From the NCBI RefSeq assembly GCF_003610785.1, contig NZ_RAQQ01000001.1, forward strand, positions 186,001 to 250,000: a DNA stretch of 64,000 bases. The letters are read 5' to 3'. The notes under the pieces are model-generated. The model was given only the letters and a program-made list of their open reading frames with translations, ran no database searches and was not told the DNA's origin. A program made the position numbers and the translations under genes. Positions 59,971-64,000 of this stretch are shown here, piece by piece. Position 1 is the first letter of the stretch. Each line of letters starts with the position of its first letter. The DNA is from Micromonospora globbae (GTDB lineage: Bacteria; Actinomycetota; Actinomycetes; Mycobacteriales; Micromonosporaceae).

Positions 59971-62900
59971 CCGTCCCCGCGCCGGCGTGCCCGCGCCGCG
60001 AGCCCGGCCACCGGGCCGAGCGTCGCGAGGCCGACCGCGCCGGCGGCGAGGAGGCGCGCCGCTCTCGACGGTGGCGCGGGGCGTTGCGCCCACTCCCGTT
60101 CGGGCCGGGGCGGCACCCGGTCGGTGTGCAGGGCGGCGCGCAGCAGCTCGGCGAGGTGGATGGCGCCCCTTCCCCCGGAGTCGCCCTGCGCGATCTGCGT
60201 CCGGCAGCTGAAGCCGTCGGCGAGGATGACGTCGGTGTCGGCGGCGTCGCGCAGGGCGGGCAGCAGCACGCGTTCCGCGCAGGCCTCGGACACCTCGTAG
60301 TGCCCCCGCTCGAAGCCGAAGTTGCCGGCCAACCCGCAGCAGCCCGAGTCCAGGAAATCCGCCCGCACGCCGGCGTCGGTCAGCACGGCCCGGTCGGCGT
60401 CGACGCCGAGCACCGCGTGGTGGTGGCAGTGCGTCTGGATGAGCGCGTGCGCGGGCAGGTTCGGCGGCCGCCAGCCCGGCGAGTGGTCGCGCAGCAGCTC
60501 GGCGAGCGTGACGGTCTGCAGGCGCAGCCGGCTGATGTCGTCGTCGTGGGGGAACAGCTCGTGGGCGTCGCTGCGGAACACGGCCGTGCAGCTCGGTTCC
60601 AGGCCGACGACCCGGGTGCCGGCTCGCAGGTGGGGTCGCAGCACGTCGAGGGTCCGCCGCAGCGCCCGCTTCGCGACGCCGAGCTGGCCCGTCGAGATCC
60701 AGGTCAGGCCGCAGCAGACGGGCCCCTCGGGTACGCGCACCCGCCAGCCGGCGGCCTCCAGCACCTCGACCGCCGCGCGGGCGACGCCCGGGTGGAAGTG
60801 GTTGGTGAAGGTGTCCGGCCACAGCAGCACGTCGCCGCGGGAGCCGTCACCGCCGGGGGCCCGTCGGGCGAACCACCGCTGGAACGTCTCCGCGGCGAAG
60901 GCGGGAAGCTCGCGCCGCCGGTCGATCCCGCCGGCCAGCTTCGCGAGGCGGCCGACGCCGGGCGCCTGGGCGAGCGCGTTGACCACGCCGGGGGCGAGCC
61001 GCGCGGCGGCCGCGACCACCGGCAGCCACCCCATCGAGTAGTGCGGCAGCGGGCGGAGCCGGCCCGCGTAGTGGTGGGACAGGAACTCGGCCTTGTAGGT
61101 GGCCATGTCGACGTTGACGGGGCAGTCCGCCTTGCAGCCCTTGCAGGCGAGGCAGAGGTCGAGGGCGTCGCGGCTGGCGGTCGACCGCCAGCCGTCGGCG
61201 ATGGTGCCGCCCCGGGCGGTCCCGTCGAGCATCTCGAACAGCAGCCGGGCCCGGCCGCGGGTCGAGTGCTCCTCCTCCCGGGTGACCATGTAGGACGGGC
61301 ACATGACGCCGCCGTGCGGCCGGCGGCACTTGCCCACCCCGACGCAGCGCAGGACGGCCTCGCCGAAGCTGCCGCCGTCGTCCGGGTACGCGAAGACGGT
61401 GCGCACCCCGCCGTGGTCGTAGTCGACGCCGAGCCGCAGGTGGCTGTCGAGCGGGTACGGCGGCACCACCTTGCCCGGGTTCATCCGGTCGTCCGGGTCG
61501 AAGATGGCCTTGAACTGGCCGAACGCCCGCACGAGGCGCTCACCGTACATCTTCGGCAGCAGCTCCCCGCGGGCCTGCCCGTCACCGTGCTCCCCGGAGA
61601 AGGAGCCGCCGTACGAGACGACCAGGTCGGCGGCGCGTTCGAGGAAGGACCGGAACCGGCGGATCCCGTCGGCGGTGCGCAGCTCGAAGGGGATCCGGCT
61701 GTGCACGCAGCCCTGGCCGAAGTGCCCGTAGAGGGACGCCTGGTCGAGCCCGTACTCCCGGTACAGCCGGTCGAGGTCGCGCAGGTAGTCCCCGAGACGG
61801 TCGGGGGCCACGGCGCTGTCCTCCCAGCCCGGCCAGGTGTCCTGGCCGCCGGGGACGTGGGCGGTGGCGCCGAGGCCCGACTCGCGGACCTCCCACATCC
61901 GCTTCTCGTCGGCCTCGTTGGCGAACTCGTGCACCCGGGGGCCGCCCTCGCGCGCGACGGCCGCGATGAGCCGGTCGGCCGCCGCCCGGGCCTGCGCCTG
62001 GTCGTCGCCGCCTAACTGGATCATCAGCCAGGCGCCGCCCTCGGGCAGTTCGCGCAGCGCCGCCGGGTGCAGGCTCTTGCGCCGCTCGAAGTCGATCAGC
62101 TTGTCGTCGATGCCCTCCAGCGCGATCGGCTGGTGCTCCAGGACGCGCGGCACGTCGTCCCCCGCCGCCGCGATGTCCGGGTAGCTGAGGAAGACCAGGG
62201 ACTGCGCCGGTACCACGGGCACCAGCCGCAGGCGGGCGCGCAGGACGGTGACCAGCGTGCTCTCCGAGCCGACGAGCGCCTGCGCCACGTTGAACGTCTT
62301 CTCGGGCAGGAGGCTGTCGAGGTTGTAGCCGGACACGCGGCGGGGGATCCTCGGGAAACGCTGCCGGATCTCCGCCGCGTACTCGTCGCGCAGCGCCCGC
62401 AGTTGCCGGTAGATCTCCGCCTGCCGCCCGCCGCGGCGCTGGATCTCGGCGTACGCCTCGTCGCTCGTCTCCCCCACCCACATCCGGGTGCCGTCGTAGA
62501 GCAGCACCTCCATCTCGACGATGTTGTCGACGACCTTCCCCGTGCGCTGCGCCGTGGAGCCGCACGAGTTGTTGCCGATCATCCCGCCGATCGTGCAGTG
62601 GTTGTGGGTCGCCGGGCGGGGGCCGTACTCCAGGCCGGTCGGCGCGAGCCGCTCGTTGAGTGTGTCGAGCACGACGCCAGGCTCCACCAGGCAGGTGCGC
62701 GCACCGACGTCGACCTCCAGGAGACGGTGGCAGTACTTGGACCAGTCGATCACGACGGCGGTGTTGGTGCACTCGCCGCCGAGGCTGGTGCCGCCGCCGC
62801 GCGAGAGCAGTGGCGCGCCGTGGCGGCGGCACACGGCGACGGCGGCCACGGCGGCCTCGACGGTCCGGGGTACGACCACGCCGAGGGGCACCTGCCGGTA

Positions 62901-63056
62901 GTTGGACGCGTCGGTGGAGTACGCGGCCCGCGAGCCGGCGTCGAAGCGCACCTCCCCGTAGACCTCGCCGCGCAGGTCGGCGGCCAACGCCCCGAGGTCG
63001 ACGTCCCGCACCGGCTCGGGCGTCCGCAGGACCGGCGGGGGCAGCAGGCCGGTCAC
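59967..63056 (-). CDS. FAD-linked oxidase fused to Fe-S/CCG module (D-lactate dehydrogenase-like)
   Basis: A 1029-residue flavoprotein with PCMH FAD domain (RGGGTSLGGECTN, near residue 90), oxidase C-terminal domain (GYGGSFSGEHGDGQ-type ligand: YGGSFSGEHGDG) and a GlpC-like module. The latter has VGKCRRPHGGVMCPSY and LACKGCKADCPVN Fe-S motifs, then two CCG motifs (PVCCGLTWIS; DSGCCGLAGNFGFE). It may oxidise a 2-hydroxy acid and pass electrons to the membrane; a hydrophobic C-terminus (AAGAVGLATLGPVAGL) could anchor it. GTG 63056 overlaps the ThDP gene stop. Confidence 0.88.
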   Translation of the reverse strand: MTGLLPPPVLRTPEPVRDVDLGALAADLRGEVYGEVRFDAGSRAAYSTDASNYRQVPLGVVVPRTVEAAVAAVAVCRRHGAPLLSRGGGTSLGGECTNTAVVIDWSKYCHRLLEVDVGARTCLVEPGVVLDTLNERLAPTGLEYGPRPATHNHCTIGGMIGNNSCGSTAQRTGKVVDNIVEMEVLLYDGTRMWVGETSDEAYAEIQRRGGRQAEIYRQLRALRDEYAAEIRQRFPRIPRRVSGYNLDSLLPEKTFNVAQALVGSESTLVTVLRARLRLVPVVPAQSLVFLSYPDIAAAGDDVPRVLEHQPIALEGIDDKLIDFERRKSLHPAALRELPEGGAWLMIQLGGDDQAQARAAADRLIAAVAREGGPRVHEFANEADEKRMWEVRESGLGATAHVPGGQDTWPGWEDSAVAPDRLGDYLRDLDRLYREYGLDQASLYGHFGQGCVHSRIPFELRTADGIRRFRSFLERAADLVVSYGGSFSGEHGDGQARGELLPKMYGERLVRAFGQFKAIFDPDDRMNPGKVVPPYPLDSHLRLGVDYDHGGVRTVFAYPDDGGSFGEAVLRCVGVGKCRRPHGGVMCPSYMVTREEEHSTRGRARLLFEMLDGTARGGTIADGWRSTASRDALDLCLACKGCKADCPVNVDMATYKAEFLSHHYAGRLRPLPHYSMGWLPVVAAAARLAPGVVNALAQAPGVGRLAKLAGGIDRRRELPAFAAETFQRWFARRAPGGDGSRGDVLLWPDTFTNHFHPGVARAAVEVLEAAGWRVRVPEGPVCCGLTWISTGQLGVAKRALRRTLDVLRPHLRAGTRVVGLEPSCTAVFRSDAHELFPHDDDISRLRLQTVTLAELLRDHSPGWRPPNLPAHALIQTHCHHHAVLGVDADRAVLTDAGVRADFLDSGCCGLAGNFGFERGHYEVSEACAERVLLPALRDAADTDVILADGFSCRTQIAQGDSGGRGAIHLAELLRAALHTDRVPPRPEREWAQRPAPPSRAARLLAAGAVGLATLGPVAGLAARARRRGDG

Positions 63057-64000
63057 GACCGCAACTCGTTGATCTTGTCTCGCGCGACGCTGGCGAGCGT
63101 GGCCACCTTGCGGGGCTGACCGCGCAGGAACGCCTCGGTGAAGTGCTTCGCCTGCTCGTAGCGGACCTTGCCGGGCATCGGCGGCTCGTCCGCGTTGACG
63201 TCGCAGTCGACGAGCGCGGGACCGGGGTGCGCCAGCGCCTCCCCGATGGCCCCGGGCAGGTCCTTCGGGTCGGTGACCTTCACCCCGTAGGCGCCGCACG
63301 CCCGTGCCCAGGCGCCGAAGTCGGCCTCCGGCCGCAGGTGCCGCACGGCGTACTCCGGGTAGCCGAGGATGATCTGCTCCCACAGGATCTGGCCGTACGC
63401 GTTGTTGTTGTTGACGACCACCTTGATCGGCAGCTCGTTGCGTACGGCCGTGAGGAACTCCGCCATCAGCATGGCGAAGCCGCCGTCGCCCACGAACGCG
63501 ATGACCTGCCGGTTGGGGTACGCGTGCTGGATGGCGATGGCGTACGGCAGGCCCGGCGCCATGGTGGCCAGGTTGCCCGAGAGGTAGTACTCGCGGTCGC
63601 CGCGGATCGTCCAGTGCCGGGCCGACCAGGTGGCGATGGTGCCGGAGTCGCAGGTCAGGATGGCGTCGTCGGCCGCCGCCTCGTCGATGCAGCCCATCAG
63701 GTACTGCGGTGCGATCGGGTGCCGCCGCGGGTCGCGCAGGCTCGCCATGTCGGCGCGCCACTCCCCCATCTTCCGCTGGTACTTCTCCAGGAAGGACCGG
63801 TCGGTCCGGCGGTCGACGAGGGACAGCAGGTGCCGCAGCGCGAGGCGGGCGTCGGAGCAGACACCGGCCGTCACCGGCAGGCGCATGCCGATGAGGCTCG
63901 GGTCGACGTCGATCTGCACCACCCGCGCCTGCCCGGGCGACGGCAGGTACTTCCCGTACGGATAGGAGGTGCCGACCATCAGCAGCGTGTCGCACTCCTC
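63053..64000 (-). CDS. ThDP-dependent enzyme (pyruvate oxidase/acetolactate synthase-like), C-terminal part
   Basis: 316 residues are visible; the frame is open at the right edge, beginning EECDTLLMVGTSYPYGKYLPSP. The ThDP motif is FVGDGGFAMLMAEFLTAVRNELPIKVVVNNNNAYG. CDTLLMVG and VQIDVDPSLIGMRLPV are typical of pyruvate-dehydrogenase (quinone)/PoxB-like proteins, so an enzyme acting on a 2-keto acid is likely. The stop overlaps the dehydrogenase start by 4 nt, joining it to an operon with the fused dehydrogenase and the enolase-superfamily enzyme. Confidence 0.87.
   Translation of the reverse strand, partial: EECDTLLMVGTSYPYGKYLPSPGQARVVQIDVDPSLIGMRLPVTAGVCSDARLALRHLLSLVDRRTDRSFLEKYQRKMGEWRADMASLRDPRRHPIAPQYLMGCIDEAAADDAILTCDSGTIATWSARHWTIRGDREYYLSGNLATMAPGLPYAIAIQHAYPNRQVIAFVGDGGFAMLMAEFLTAVRNELPIKVVVNNNNAYGQILWEQIILGYPEYAVRHLRPEADFGAWARACGAYGVKVTDPKDLPGAIGEALAHPGPALVDCDVNADEPPMPGKVRYEQAKHFTEAFLRGQPRKVATLASVARDKINELRS

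Noticed and set aside
59967..63995. 1342-codon frame suggesting a ThDP-dehydrogenase fusion
   Set aside because: The part before GTG 63056 is a shadow of the ThDP gene, which is read in another frame with intact motifs and its own stop.

Overview
The window is very GC-rich (third codon positions almost all G or C). It has short intergenic gaps, many GTG starts and many ATGA/GTGA stop-start overlaps. With the gene types seen (Lut system, TAT-exported glycosidases, ECF sigma factor with a SnoaL tail, MtrAB-like two-component system) this points to a soil or plant-associated actinomycete, most likely of the Micromonosporaceae. The genus is inference. No tRNA, rRNA, CRISPR array, transposase or phage gene was seen, so this looks like chromosomal metabolic territory. 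Both window edges cut genes: a lipoprotein on the left and a ThDP-dependent enzyme on the right.

Region 1 (1-4.4 kb): an ABC exporter whose frame is interrupted by an amber codon, a divergent TetR regulator, and a perfect 16-bp palindrome between them. Region 2 (4.4-12.9 kb): a sugar-acid catabolic operon on the minus strand. It encodes a solute-binding protein, two permeases with no ATPase, a galactonate-type dehydratase, KDPG-type aldolase, KDG-type kinase, mannonate-type dehydratase and gluconokinase. A divergent FadR-type GntR gene flanks it. Region 3 (13-20.5 kb): a CapA-like lipoprotein, a glycogen-debranching-like protein, an NTF2-fold protein behind a striking AT-rich promoter, a GT87 membrane glycosyltransferase, and an AhpD/ECF-SnoaL sigma pair.

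Region 4 (20.5-46.7 kb) is the centrepiece, an L-rhamnoside utilisation locus. A 12-gene minus-strand operon (rhaT-P-Q-S, rhaM, rhaI, rhaEW, a 71-residue LuxR-type HTH protein, rhaB, lutA-B-C) leads from rhamnose uptake through L-lactaldehyde and L-lactate to pyruvate. A divergent LacI-type regulator and a second operon of three secreted GH78 alpha-L-rhamnosidases complete it. Near-identical 12-bp palindromes (TGAATCGTTTCA or TGAAACGTTTTA) lie at three promoters: rhaT, the lacI-type gene and the rhamnosidases. They define a local regulon. The 480-bp rhaT/lacI gap also holds three tandem 42-bp units, each carrying a second, unrelated palindrome.

Region 5 (46.8-58.9 kb): GMC oxidoreductase, cupin and GlxA-type AraC regulator; an unusual SRPBCC-TM-CBM2 fusion; an MFS exporter; a GerMN lipoprotein with sensor kinase and response regulator; then a GlsB-like membrane protein, a zinc-ribbon STAS protein, a BON protein and a second STAS protein; and a GH15 gene with a 1-nt frameshift. 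Region 6 (58.9-64 kb): an enolase-superfamily enzyme, a 1029-residue FAD/Fe-S dehydrogenase fusion and a ThDP enzyme overlap as an operon of unknown substrate. All family assignments were made by eye from motifs; no database search was run.
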